The notes: generated by a model not told the origin, from the letters alone. A DNA stretch of 64,000 nucleotides from PNNG01 sp964577055 (GCA_964577055.1 CAZNWC010000002.1:244271-308270); one strand, 5' to 3'; positions 53,224 through 62,232 are shown, numbered from the stretch's first letter. Program-made: numbers and translations.

Positions 53224-55254
53224 ATGGCAAAATGCATGATGTTGTTGCTGTTGCTTTGTATGGGTATTTGGCCCGCAATGGCACAGTTTGAAGAAAAAAC
53301 CATTGACATTGGCAATATTCGGGTGAATGTCACGAATGCGGGCACCATTGGTAGACCCAATGTTCGGAACGACCCGCAAGGGCCTCCTTCCATGGAGTAT
53401 CCTCGCGGATCAGGCGTAGAACACCTATTTGAAGCTGGAATTTGGATTGGTGCCATCAAAAATGGTCAAATTTCGGTATCGACAGGAGCAGTAGACGATG
53501 CATCGGGATATGCGGTGGGCAAAGCTGGATTTGAATTTTCTCCTATGCCTGGCATGCCTGTTATCACCCGTTCAAGCCTTCCGGGCAGTCCGGTTTTCTC
53601 AACAGCAGCACGCGCTCACCAAGAGTATGTCTTGAATTTCACCGATGAGTTCACCATTGTTCCTGGTTCAACCCAACCCATTGCCAATCACCTGCAACCA
53701 CTCAATGCCAGGGTGCGTTTAGAAACCTACGCCTGGAACTTCCCCTTTGCCGATTATTTCACCATCTTCAATTATACCATTACCAACAACGACAATGCTC
53801 CATGGGATTCGGTGTACCTCGGACATTGGAGCGACCTTGTTGTGCGCAATGTGAAGGTAACCAACGATCGAGGTGCTGCTTTCTTCAACAAGGGCAGTTT
53901 AGGTTTCGATGACACTTTGCACGCCATGTATGCATACGATGTTGTAGGCGATAGGCCCTTTACCAATTCTTATGGCGCTTTGCAGTTTTTAGGCATCATC
54001 CACAATGGGCAATACATTCACCCAAACAATCCCAATACACCATATGCTCGCGTAAACGGCAATTACTGGCTTTACAACGTAGCCGCCCCTACGAACGATT
54101 TGCAGCGTTACGACCGCATGAAAACGAAAGGGAATTTTGGGCCGAGCGCAAACCTGAATACCCCAGGCAATAGGGTGCAACTGATGGGTGCAGGCCCTAT
54201 TGCCCGTGTTGAACCAGGAGAAACCATCACATTCGTAATTGCTGCGGTTTGTGCACCGCAACTGGATGACACCCCGCTTGATAGCTGGTTTGCACGTACA
54301 CAACTCAGAACAAATTTGGGCTGGGCCAAACGGACTTTCGTAGGGGAAGATGGCAACGAAAATGGCCAACTTGATCCCGGAGAAGATTTGAATGGCAACA
54401 ACGTACTCGACCGCTATGTGTTGCCCGAACCTCCTCCTCCCCCCAAGGTCAGGTTTGTTCCCTCGAGTAATAAAATAACCATTTATTGGGACAACGTTAC
54501 CGAAACTACCCTTGACCCAATCACCAAAGTCCTCGACTTTGAAGGCTACAGGCTGTATAGAACAAAACCAGGAGATGATAAAAGCCCCAATCTGCTTTCA
54601 AATGCCTCTTTGATTGCACAATGGGACAAAGCCGGAAATGGCATTGGCTTCAACAATGGTTTCGATGCCATCCGTCTCAATACACCCGAAAGTTTTGAGG
54701 GCGATACAAGCGCGTATTGGTACAAATATGAGATCAATGATGTTTTGAATGGTTGGCAGTACATGTACATTCTCACTGCATTCGATGAAGGCGATCCAGC
54801 CATTGGATTGGAATCTTTAGAATCATCACGTATTCAAAACGCCTACAGGGTATATGCAGGAACTGAAGCTGGCGAAATGAGCGATACCCGTCAGGTTGGC
54901 GTTTATCCAAATCCATACCGCTTGTCGGCAGCTTGGGACGGCACTACTTCTCGCTCCAAAAAAATTGTCTTTTTCAACCTACCCAAGAGAGCTGAAATCA
55001 GGATTTACACGGTGAGCGGCGATCCCATTGCCACTTTGTATCACGATGCGGGTGCTGATTTTAACGGTAGCAATGCCGGCTGGTTCAACAATTTTGGCGG
55101 CGATCCGAACCGGGTATATATGGCAGGTGGTGAGCATGCCTGGGATGTTTTGTCGGACGATAAGCAAAGCATTGCAAGTGGCCTTTATTTGTTTTCGGTA
55201 AAAGACTTGCAAACAAATGAAGTACAAACTGGCAAATTTGCCATCATCAAATAA
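53224..55254 (+). CDS. Exported multidomain protein, probable T9SS type A cargo
   Basis: 676-residue secreted protein. Signal peptide MAKCMMLLLLLCMGIWPAMAQ. A large beta-rich body with many aromatic residues follows. At about 375-400 is a calcium-binding-like stretch of repeated DGNENGQLDPGED / NGNNVLD, like dockerin or thrombospondin type 3 repeats. Fibronectin-type segments follow, then a C-terminal domain with VYPNPYRL and ASGLYLFSVKDLQTNEVQTGKF, typical of the T9SS type A (Por-secretion) tail. The ATG at 53224 gives the best signal peptide. Function unknown. Confidence 0.82.
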   Translation: MAKCMMLLLLLCMGIWPAMAQFEEKTIDIGNIRVNVTNAGTIGRPNVRNDPQGPPSMEYPRGSGVEHLFEAGIWIGAIKNGQISVSTGAVDDASGYAVGKAGFEFSPMPGMPVITRSSLPGSPVFSTAARAHQEYVLNFTDEFTIVPGSTQPIANHLQPLNARVRLETYAWNFPFADYFTIFNYTITNNDNAPWDSVYLGHWSDLVVRNVKVTNDRGAAFFNKGSLGFDDTLHAMYAYDVVGDRPFTNSYGALQFLGIIHNGQYIHPNNPNTPYARVNGNYWLYNVAAPTNDLQRYDRMKTKGNFGPSANLNTPGNRVQLMGAGPIARVEPGETITFVIAAVCAPQLDDTPLDSWFARTQLRTNLGWAKRTFVGEDGNENGQLDPGEDLNGNNVLDRYVLPEPPPPPKVRFVPSSNKITIYWDNVTETTLDPITKVLDFEGYRLYRTKPGDDKSPNLLSNASLIAQWDKAGNGIGFNNGFDAIRLNTPESFEGDTSAYWYKYEINDVLNGWQYMYILTAFDEGDPAIGLESLESSRIQNAYRVYAGTEAGEMSDTRQVGVYPNPYRLSAAWDGTTSRSKKIVFFNLPKRAEIRIYTVSGDPIATLYHDAGADFNGSNAGWFNNFGGDPNRVYMAGGEHAWDVLSDDKQSIASGLYLFSVKDLQTNEVQTGKFAIIK

Positions 55255-55270
55255 GCACTAATTGACTTGT

Positions 55271-55305
55271 AAAAAGCCGCCCCCAAAAATGGGGGCGGCT
55301 TTTTT
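55271..55305. terminator. Bidirectional terminator between T9SS cargo gene and ssb
   Basis: A 15-bp stem (55271-55285 with 55290-55304) with AAAA loop, GC-rich centre, A run on one side and T run on the other. Serves both converging genes. Confidence 0.92.
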
Positions 55306-55306
55306 G

Positions 55307-55663
55307 TTAGGCAGCTACACTCGCGGTCTTTTTACCACCAAGGGTCACGAAGTCACTTGCTACAATTTCGGTAGTCGATTTTCGATTCCCGTCTTTGTCG
55401 GTGTATTGCCGTGTTGAAATTTTACCTTCAAGAGCAACTTCCGAACCTTTTGAGAGCGCCTTTTCGGCAAACGTGGCCGTTTTTCCCCAAGCAATGATGT
55501 TGTGCCATTGGGTCTCACTAACGCGTTCGCCTTTGTCGTTGATGTACGTTTCGTTGGTTGCCACACTGAAGCGAGCCAACTTTTTTCCGGTGGCAGTTTC
55601 CCGAATTTCAGGATCCTTGCCGAGGTGGCCAATAAGGCGCACCTGATTGCGCATGTTTGCCAT
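55307..55663 (-). CDS. ssb: Single-stranded DNA-binding protein, lacks acidic C-terminal tip
   Basis: 118-residue OB-fold protein. Signature motifs: NQVRLIGHLGKDPEIR, TQWHNIIAWGKTA, and SEVALEGKISTRQYTDKDGN. It is shorter than the usual 140-180 residues: after the OB fold (about 110) it ends in GGKKTASVAA with no acidic DDDIPF-like tip, which normally recruits other replication and repair proteins. It may be a secondary SSB; whether another ssb exists elsewhere cannot be seen. An alternative start is ATG at 55654. Confidence 0.92.
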   Translation of the reverse strand: MANMRNQVRLIGHLGKDPEIRETATGKKLARFSVATNETYINDKGERVSETQWHNIIAWGKTATFAEKALSKGSEVALEGKISTRQYTDKDGNRKSTTEIVASDFVTLGGKKTASVAA

Positions 55664-55750
55664 AGTCGTGCAATTTTTGGTTTATAAAAGAAACAAAAAG
55701 GGTGTTTTCATAAAACAAAGCTGCAAACCAAAAAATGGTTAGTCGTAATT

Positions 55751-55780
55751 TAAACGCTTGTAAACGTTTGTAAACGCTTA
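55751..55780 (+). repeat. Three tandem 10-bp repeats (TAAACGYTTR) before the zinc-finger gene
   Basis: Three back-to-back decamers: TAAACGCTTG, TAAACGTTTG, TAAACGCTTA. Each is nearly palindromic around CG, and spacing equals one DNA helical turn, so copies lie on one DNA face. They end 12 nt before the ATG at 55793. A regulator-binding site is plausible. Confidence 0.7.
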
Positions 55781-55792
55781 AATCCGATAGTC

Positions 55793-56161
55793 ATGGAAAA
55801 CAAATGCTGTATGCAATGCGGCAGCCCAATGAAAGGCCGTCGCGACAAAAAATTCTGCGATGATCACTGCAGAAACAATTATAACAACCTCCTGCATCTT
55901 AACACCACTTCGATGATGCGCAAGGTACACCAGGTGCTCAGGAAAAATCGGCGTATCCTCGAAAAGGCCTTGGCGAAAGCAAAGCAATCCGACCGCATAC
56001 CACTCGACAGTTTACTGGAAGAAGGCTTTCTGCCTATTTACCATACGAAATCGGGCAGCGATGAACAGGGCAGATCGTACTTTTTTTGCTACGAATATGG
56101 CTTTCAATTGCATGAGCAGTTCGTCCACATTTTTGTGGTGCCTGAAGCGCGCGCAGCTTGA
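55793..56161 (+). CDS. Small zinc-ribbon protein of unknown function
   Basis: 122 residues, not recognised beyond its metal site. Cys pairs CMQCGSPM and FCDDHCRNN (about 6-27) form a likely zinc finger, resembling DUF2116-type ribbons. A Lys/Arg-rich helix follows (KVHQVLRKNRRILEKALAKAK), then a compact C-terminal region with GRSYFFCYEYGFQLHEQFVHIFVV. Nucleic-acid or ribosome binding is plausible. The upstream gap holds the triple 10-bp repeat. Confidence 0.8.
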   Translation: MENKCCMQCGSPMKGRRDKKFCDDHCRNNYNNLLHLNTTSMMRKVHQVLRKNRRILEKALAKAKQSDRIPLDSLLEEGFLPIYHTKSGSDEQGRSYFFCYEYGFQLHEQFVHIFVVPEARAA

Positions 56162-56207
56162 GCGAAATGAAACCCCATGCATTACTGGCGTTTTTTTTTG
56201 ATTAGGC

Positions 56208-56238
56208 TTGCAGTAAAAACAGTTGAAGTCTATATTTG
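56208..56238 (+). promoter_or_regulatory. Promoter of tRNA-His
   Basis: TTG at 56208-56210, exact 20-nt spacer, then TATATTTG at 56231-56238 (TAnnTTTG). The best-formed Bacteroidota promoter in the window; transcription would begin about 25-30 nt before the tRNA. Confidence 0.7.
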
Positions 56239-56270
56239 CAGTCCAATTGAGGCGAAAGTCTTGATAAAAC

Positions 56271-56345
56271 GGTGGATGTAGCTCAGCTGGTTAGAGCGCT
56301 AGTTTGTGGCACTAGAGGTCGCCGGTTCGAACCCGGTCTTTCACC
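56271..56345 (+). tRNA. tRNA-His (anticodon GTG)
   Basis: Full cloverleaf readable: D arm GTAGCTCAGCTGGTTAGAGC, anticodon stem CTAGT/ACTAG closing loop TTGTGGC with anticodon GTG, and T arm with TTCGAAC. The extra G at the 5' end pairing with C73 is the histidine identity element. The encoded 3' end is not CCA. One weak T-T pair in the acceptor stem. A terminator follows at once. Confidence 0.96.
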
Positions 56346-56346
56346 C

Positions 56347-56380
56347 AAGCCGGTTGGTTATCCAACCGGCTTTTTTTTAT
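56347..56380. terminator. Terminator of tRNA-His, also serving the flippase gene
   Basis: Perfect 11-bp stem (56347-56357 with 56362-56372) with TTAT loop and a run of T. Its far end overlaps the flippase stop codon, so it can stop both transcripts. Confidence 0.92.
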
Positions 56381-57642
56381 GCCTTGTTTTTGACCCTTGC
56401 AAAAGACTGCAAGAACTTCCAATCAGCTTTTCCTGGCAGCAGGGCCAACCAAATGTCCGTTTTTTTACCGGCAAAAAGCAACATTGCCAACAATAGACCA
56501 CCTCCATAGGCCACGGATTGCGCCCAAGCTGCGCCGATTAATCCCGCATACTTACTCAAAAGCGGTAAAGTCAGTAGCAGGCCTATTAAGGTGAAGAATG
56601 ATACCAGTGCATTGAAGCGATAATGCCCAATACCAGCAAAATAGTGCGTCATTATGTTCGAAACCGACAAAAAAAGTATGCCTGGTGCCAGTCCCCAAAG
56701 CAAGGGTCGAATAGCCGTGAAATCTTTTTCGAATACAAAAACCAACCATGTTTCAGGAATTGCCAACAGCACCACAATGGCAGCAAGGGTAAAAAATGCT
56801 GTTGCCTTGAACCAATTGATGGTGATTTGCTTGGCCCGTTGCAAATCGTTGCCGTTGGCCACTTCGCTCATTTGAACCAAAGAAACAGCCCTGCTGATAA
56901 TCCAAAGCGACTCTGCCAAACTTACCGCAACACCAAAAACACCTACAGCCGCCATTCCCAAGCGGTCTTCAATGAGGTAATACGACAATCGGTAACTCAT
57001 AAACTGCAAAACATTGGCGAGCTGCGACCAACCACCTACACCAAACATAGCTCTGAAAAGACCGGAAGTTTGCGCCACTGAGGACTTTGGCCAAAAGCGG
57101 AATACCGCCCATGAACTTGCCAAAAGCAACGCTACATTGGCCATGGTCAACAACTTTACAAAAAGCATGATGCGGCCCGGCTCTCCCATGAACCACAACA
57201 AGGCAAAAAGCAGCAATTGAACCGCACCAAACGCTATACCCAGTTGGTTGTCGAAGGTAATTTTCTTCAATGCCAATAACATGTATCGGTTGGTATTCGC
57301 GGCATTGAAACTCAGCAGTAACGCCAACCACCAAAAAATAGAAATCCCCAAATCCTGGTCCAACCAAAGCAATAAAGCCAACGATAAAACGCTGATAAAT
57401 AGCATCCAGGTCATGGACCAAACATACAATGCGCGTGGCGAAAAGCGTGGCACCAAGTAAATCAGCCCTGCTCCTCCTGCCAACCCAACCGCGTGCAGCG
57501 ATAAATTCAAATTCGCCACCAGCAAACTGATTTCTCCACGTACCTCAGCCCCCAACAAACGGGCTGTAAAAACCACCAAAAGCAGATTCAAAACAGCATT
57601 GAGCCCGCGCGAAACAAAGGTATGGATGACCTTACGCCACAT
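56377..57642 (-). CDS. Polysaccharide flippase of the MATE/MOP superfamily (Wzx-like)
   Basis: 421-residue inner-membrane protein with about 12 hydrophobic helices and few polar loops. Starts RGLNAVLNLLLVVFTARLLGAEVRGEISL, the typical first helix of oligosaccharide flippases, which move lipid-linked sugar units across the membrane. An 11-nt overlap with the upstream glycosyltransferase gene supports a joint role in surface polysaccharide synthesis. Substrate unknown. Confidence 0.87.
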   Translation of the reverse strand: MWRKVIHTFVSRGLNAVLNLLLVVFTARLLGAEVRGEISLLVANLNLSLHAVGLAGGAGLIYLVPRFSPRALYVWSMTWMLFISVLSLALLLWLDQDLGISIFWWLALLLSFNAANTNRYMLLALKKITFDNQLGIAFGAVQLLLFALLWFMGEPGRIMLFVKLLTMANVALLLASSWAVFRFWPKSSVAQTSGLFRAMFGVGGWSQLANVLQFMSYRLSYYLIEDRLGMAAVGVFGVAVSLAESLWIISRAVSLVQMSEVANGNDLQRAKQITINWFKATAFFTLAAIVVLLAIPETWLVFVFEKDFTAIRPLLWGLAPGILFLSVSNIMTHYFAGIGHYRFNALVSFFTLIGLLLTLPLLSKYAGLIGAAWAQSVAYGGGLLLAMLLFAGKKTDIWLALLPGKADWKFLQSFARVKNKA

Positions 57643-58777
57643 ATCGGATGCGTTTAAGCAACTTCAACCACTTCTGGCCCACGGCAGCAGCACTGTAAGG
57701 ATGCTCCTTGTCAAGGGGTGTTCCAATTCCGATAACTTGGTCGGCCCAACAATGCTGCAGGGCAGCATCCCAGGCCCTTTCGTCGTGCTCAGCTATTAAT
57801 TCCAATGGCCCCAATGCAAGATGCTGCTGGAGGGCAGGCAAGGCAGGCGCTACAACCCTGCAGCCACATGCCAAGGCTTCGGGCACCACAATGGAAAAAG
57901 TCTCAAACTCACTGCACAGCAGCATCCCCTTGGCCGCTCTATACAACATAGCCAAGGCTTCAGCATTTTGGACTCCCAACAATGCCACACCCTCCAGCTG
58001 ACCAGCAAATTTTTGTTGCGCTGCAACTTTATCATAAGCGCCTGCCACTTTTAATACTGCCTCGGGATGCATGAGGCGAAACCGCTGGAATCGGCTCAAG
58101 ACCAAATCGAAACGCTTTACCGAAGCCAAATTGCTCACATGTAAAAAATAGTCCTCCTTTTGAACGGACCTGATTTGCTCGTAAATAGCTGTATCTACCA
58201 CATTGGGGATGATTTCGTATCGATTCTTCAAATGCAGTGCTTGCATGGCATCGGCAAGTAGCTGGGAGGGACAAACAATGCATTCTGCCCGATTTGCGAC
58301 CAATTGTGTGAGATAACGCAGTAAAAAACCCTTGAATTGCGCGTTTTGGGGCAAATAGCCCGACCAATGCTCGGCCAAAACGAAGGGAATATTGTAACGG
58401 TAATGGAGCCACAAAGCCCACCAACCAGCCTTCCAGGCCACATGCACCACCACCAAATCGGGTTTTCCTTGCTCGGCGAGATAGGCTTTGATGGCCAATT
58501 TCATGGCCCTGTATTGGCGCCATGCCTGAAGCAACGGATTTTTGCCCGATGCATAGGCATGTATATAATACCAAACACTTTGCTCTTCCTTTTTTTCCAG
58601 CACGCAGTCACCTTGATCGCGCAAAGGTGCCGCCACCAAACCGCTTTTTACCCCTACTGCAGCCAAAGCCTCCACTTGCCTGAGAATAAAAACCCCATTG
58701 CGCGAAGTTGGTCCTTCAGGGTACCAACTGCTCAAGTGCAACACATGTAACGCTTCCGACGTTGAATTTACGGGCAT
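57632..58777 (-). CDS. GT4-family glycosyltransferase
   Basis: 381-residue GT-B enzyme. N-terminal HLSSWYPEGPTSRNGVFI is typical of the acceptor domain; the donor domain has EIIPNVVDT and the conserved CSEFETFSIVVPEALACGCRVVAP with its Glu pair. Cytoplasmic, retaining-type transfer to a polysaccharide or lipid acceptor. Overlaps the flippase gene by 11 nt. TAGTTTTA, one base off the -7 box, lies 10 nt or so upstream. Confidence 0.9.
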   Translation of the reverse strand: MPVNSTSEALHVLHLSSWYPEGPTSRNGVFILRQVEALAAVGVKSGLVAAPLRDQGDCVLEKKEEQSVWYYIHAYASGKNPLLQAWRQYRAMKLAIKAYLAEQGKPDLVVVHVAWKAGWWALWLHYRYNIPFVLAEHWSGYLPQNAQFKGFLLRYLTQLVANRAECIVCPSQLLADAMQALHLKNRYEIIPNVVDTAIYEQIRSVQKEDYFLHVSNLASVKRFDLVLSRFQRFRLMHPEAVLKVAGAYDKVAAQQKFAGQLEGVALLGVQNAEALAMLYRAAKGMLLCSEFETFSIVVPEALACGCRVVAPALPALQQHLALGPLELIAEHDERAWDAALQHCWADQVIGIGTPLDKEHPYSAAAVGQKWLKLLKRIRYVA

Positions 58778-58805
58778 AGATGGCCTAAAACTACTGCAAA
58801 TAAGC

Positions 58806-58813
58806 TAATTTTG
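58806..58813 (+). promoter_or_regulatory. -7 box of the OstA-like gene
   Basis: TAATTTTG fits TAnnTTTG and ends 9 nt before the ATG at 58823. It covers the alternative TTG start at 58811, arguing against that start. Confidence 0.5.
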
Positions 58814-58822
58814 ACGCATTCA

Positions 58823-60454
58823 ATGAAAGACCTACGCACCGCTTTTGTGCTTCTTTTTTGCTCGTTGTATTGGTTGCCTTTGGCCGTGTTTGCCCAAAAC
58901 GGCGTCAAAAACACCATAGACATTGAGCAAGCAGGCGAACTTACCTACGAAGAAGCTGGAGGTGAAAGGGTACGCCGACTGATTGGCAATGTGATTTTGC
59001 GTCAAGATGATGTGCGGTTGTATTGTGACAGCGCACTGTTGTATGCCGACTCCAAACTTGCCAAAGCATTTGGAAACGTACGCATAGTACAAACCGGGAA
59101 ATTCAACGGCACCTGCCGCTACTTGGAATACAACGGTCAAACCAAAGATGCCGTACTGCGCCAAAATGTGTATCTCACCGACGGCGAAATGAACCTCACA
59201 ACCGACGAGCTCTTTTATAACACCAACACCAAAATAGCACGTTACCAACAGGGCGCACTCATCCGAAATGCGGAAGCCACCTTAAAAAGCCTACGGGGCA
59301 CCTACGACAGCAACACCAAACAATTTTATTACCGCACCCGTGTAAGTCTCGACCACCGCGACTTCAAACTCACGGCCGATACCTTGCTTTACAACAACCT
59401 GAGCGAGCGTGCTGATTTTGTGGGACCTACGAACATCAAAACCGACAGAAGCAAAACCTACACCGAAGGCGGCTGGTACAAGAGCAAGAGCAAAGAGTTT
59501 TACCTGAATAAAAACGGCCGCATTGCGGTCGATAGCCAGCAGTTCATCAAAGCCGACACCATTTATTTCGACGAAAGCAAGGAACTCGGTTATTGTCGCG
59601 GCAATGTGCAGCTCATTGATACGGTAGAAAAATCTGAAATCAGGGGTGGCTTTAGTCGATTCAACCGAAAGGCGGGCTGGAACCTGGTATACGAATATCC
59701 CCTGCTGATCAATTTTGGTGAAAAAGACACCTTGTATTTGACTGCCGATACCATCTACCAATACAAAGACAAAAACGAAAAAAGCGTGATGCGTGCCTGG
59801 CGGTTGCCGGTGATTCAGCAAGCCGATTTGCTGGTACATTGCGATTCGCTCTCTTATGTTGAAGCCGATTCGATGTTTCGTTTGTTCACCCTGCCCATCA
59901 TTTGGTCGGGTGGCTTTCAAATCACTTCCGAATTCAAAGAAATTTACACCAAAGGCAAAGCTTTCGATCGGATGGAAATGTACCGTGAATCGTTCATGGT
60001 AAAACAAGAAGACAGTTTACATTACAGCCAAATAAAAGGCAAGGATGTTACCGCCTATTTCAGCGGGCAGCAAATCAGTCGCATGGATGTGAAAGGCAAT
60101 GGTGAAAGCATTTATTATGTAGAAGACGAATCGGGCGAAGGCTTCATGGGAGCTAACAAAATTGAATCGAGCAACATCACCATCCTGCTCGAAGACAACA
60201 AACCCGTCGACATTCGCTTTTATGTAAAGCCGGTGGCTGTGATGACTCCCATTGACAAGGTCGATCCAGTTGCTTTCAGGCTAAAGGGCTTCAACTGGCA
60301 AGGCGAACGATTGTCGCAAGTACAATTTCGCATGGCTGAGGCCTTGAGTTGTAGTCCCGAACAAGGCTGGTATGCCGAATTGTATCCGCAAAAAAAATCC
60401 ACCGAAGAAACCAATCAATTGGCTCCTGCGGTGGAAACTCCAAAAGCGAAATAA
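58823..60454 (+). CDS. OstA/LptA-like periplasmic protein
   Basis: 543-residue exported protein (signal peptide ending near VFAQ). Residues about 45-180 form an OstA/LptA-type beta-jellyroll: RLIGNVILRQDDVRLYCDSALLYADSKLAKAFGNVRI, and similar repeats recur later (TADTLLYNN, DTIYFDESKELGYCRGNVQL). Proteins of this type bind LPS during transport to the outer membrane. It is much longer than LptA (about 180), so it may act as a longer bridge. The ATG at 58823 is used. Its 3' end is 2 nt from the converging ftcD. Confidence 0.85.
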   Translation: MKDLRTAFVLLFCSLYWLPLAVFAQNGVKNTIDIEQAGELTYEEAGGERVRRLIGNVILRQDDVRLYCDSALLYADSKLAKAFGNVRIVQTGKFNGTCRYLEYNGQTKDAVLRQNVYLTDGEMNLTTDELFYNTNTKIARYQQGALIRNAEATLKSLRGTYDSNTKQFYYRTRVSLDHRDFKLTADTLLYNNLSERADFVGPTNIKTDRSKTYTEGGWYKSKSKEFYLNKNGRIAVDSQQFIKADTIYFDESKELGYCRGNVQLIDTVEKSEIRGGFSRFNRKAGWNLVYEYPLLINFGEKDTLYLTADTIYQYKDKNEKSVMRAWRLPVIQQADLLVHCDSLSYVEADSMFRLFTLPIIWSGGFQITSEFKEIYTKGKAFDRMEMYRESFMVKQEDSLHYSQIKGKDVTAYFSGQQISRMDVKGNGESIYYVEDESGEGFMGANKIESSNITILLEDNKPVDIRFYVKPVAVMTPIDKVDPVAFRLKGFNWQGERLSQVQFRMAEALSCSPEQGWYAELYPQKKSTEETNQLAPAVETPKAK

Positions 60455-60456
60455 GC

Positions 60457-62142
60457 TTACTTCAGGGCAGCATTTACCTTTTCAATGAGGCTTTTTTCCT
60501 TTTCAATGGCCTGAGCCAACAAGGCATCGGCTTCGGCGAGAGCAGCATTTTTGTAAGCTTCATCCTTGAGTCCGCCTAGATTCACTTTTACGTTCAACCA
60601 AGCAGCATAAACAGCGGTTCTGGCGCACAAAACGCCCACGCCGGCATCGGTAATGCTGTTGGGGTTACCCTTTTCTATCATGGCTGCCAAAGGCTCGAAA
60701 CTTTCATAAGCCAAGCGCATGCTTTGCAGCGGCGTTTCTATGGCAACTTTGGTAGCCGCTTGAATGGCAGCCGATCGTGCCTTTTTCTCTTCATCGCTAG
60801 CCTTTGGCAAGGCAAAAGCCTGCATGATGCCGTCGAAAGCACGGGTATCGGCATCTACCAACCGCAACAAGCCGTCTTTGATGTTTTGGCACTGCACGGC
60901 TACCTCACTGAAATAGGCAGTTTGTTCCTCCCAGCCGCGTTTTCCAGCCGAAAGATTGGCTACCATGGCACCCAAACTGGCACCCAAAGCACCTGCGTAG
61001 GCGGCAATCGACCCACCACCAGGTGCTGGCGATTCGCTGGCTGTTTCGTTGGCAAAAGCCACCAAATCCATGCGCACCAAGCGACTGTCGGCAGCATCAG
61101 CAATCACGTATTCGATGATTTTTTTCTTCGGATCAAAAGGCCCGAGCTCATTGAGGCCCATGCTGCGAACCGCCGTTTCAATGATTTCGGCCTCAGAAAC
61201 GCCCTCTGAACGCCCCATTTTGGCGAGGTAATGCCGTCCGGCTTCGAGCATACAACGCAAAGGAATGAGTCCCACCAATTCCGAACCCGTTACCCGCACG
61301 CCTCTTTCATGTGCCGCACGCACCACCTCGTCGAAAGCGGCATGCACCGATGTAACATTGATGTTGGTGAGGTTCATCGAAATTTGTGCAAAGCCGTATT
61401 CTTCGATGTACCAACCTACTGCTTTCACCGATTTGAGGGTGCCTGGGATGCGCACTGGCTCGCCCTTTTCATCGTTTACCACCTCGCCCAAAACAGGGTG
61501 ACCAAGGCGTTTAACACGACCAGCTTCCCGTACATCGAAAGCAATGGCGTTGGCAATGCGGGTCGATTTGGTATTGAGGTTGATGTTGTAGGCCACCAGG
61601 AAGTCGCGGGCGCCAATGACGGTGGCACCCGATTGGGCATTAAATGCCGCGGTACCAAAATCGGGCTGCCAGTTGGGATCTTGCAGTTTTTTGGGAAGTC
61701 CTTCGTATTCACCGGCCCGGATGGTAGCCAAATTGCGCCGTTCGGGCTTGCTTGCAGCGCTTTCGTACAGGAAAACGGGAATTCCCAGCTCCTCACCTAC
61801 TCGTTTTCCCAATTGACGTGCATAGGCAACCGTTTCTTCCATGCTGATGTTGGCCACAGGAATGAGCGGACAAACGTCGGTAGCCCCCATGCGGGCATGT
61901 TCACCGCTGTGTTTGCGCATGTCGATGAGCTCACCGGCTTTGGCAATGGCCCTGAAGGCTGCCTCCACTACGGCAGCAGGTTCACCCACGAAAGTAACCA
62001 CTGTGCGGTTGGTGGCTTTACCTGGATCAACATCTAAAAGCCGAACACCTTCCACCGACTCAATTTGATCGGTGATTTGTTTGATGATGTGCATATCGCG
62101 GCCTTCCGAAAAATTGGGCACGCATTCAACGAGTTGCTTCAT
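60457..62142 (-). CDS. ftcD: Bifunctional glutamate formimidoyltransferase/formimidoyl-THF cyclodeaminase
   Basis: 561-residue fused enzyme linking histidine breakdown to one-carbon metabolism. Formimidoyltransferase part (1-330): CVPNFSEGRD at the start and catalytic His82 in KHSGEHARMGATDV. Cyclodeaminase part (about 360-555): SPAPGGGSIAAYAGALGASL and four-helix-bundle features. No other histidine-utilisation gene is in the window. A perfect -7 box ends 4 nt before the ATG. Confidence 0.96.
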   Translation of the reverse strand: MKQLVECVPNFSEGRDMHIIKQITDQIESVEGVRLLDVDPGKATNRTVVTFVGEPAAVVEAAFRAIAKAGELIDMRKHSGEHARMGATDVCPLIPVANISMEETVAYARQLGKRVGEELGIPVFLYESAASKPERRNLATIRAGEYEGLPKKLQDPNWQPDFGTAAFNAQSGATVIGARDFLVAYNINLNTKSTRIANAIAFDVREAGRVKRLGHPVLGEVVNDEKGEPVRIPGTLKSVKAVGWYIEEYGFAQISMNLTNINVTSVHAAFDEVVRAAHERGVRVTGSELVGLIPLRCMLEAGRHYLAKMGRSEGVSEAEIIETAVRSMGLNELGPFDPKKKIIEYVIADAADSRLVRMDLVAFANETASESPAPGGGSIAAYAGALGASLGAMVANLSAGKRGWEEQTAYFSEVAVQCQNIKDGLLRLVDADTRAFDGIMQAFALPKASDEEKKARSAAIQAATKVAIETPLQSMRLAYESFEPLAAMIEKGNPNSITDAGVGVLCARTAVYAAWLNVKVNLGGLKDEAYKNAALAEADALLAQAIEKEKSLIEKVNAALK

Positions 62143-62146
62143 GGCC

Positions 62147-62154
62147 CAAAGATA
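62147..62154 (-). promoter_or_regulatory. -7 box of ftcD
   Basis: Minus-strand TATCTTTG fits TAnnTTTG and ends 4 nt before the ftcD ATG, implying a leaderless transcript. Confidence 0.55.
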
Positions 62155-62232
62155 AAAAAGCGGCTTGGCGTGACGCAGTAAAAAATGGTTGATTTAACCC
62201 AAGCATAAACTAGCAACACGTATTTTGCACAC

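Noticed and set aside
55751..55780. Triple decamer as a CRISPR array
   Set aside because: Units are 10 bp with no spacers and no cas genes nearby.
56271..56380. tRNA-His as an integration site
   Set aside because: No duplicated 3' end or integrase nearby; flanking genes look native.
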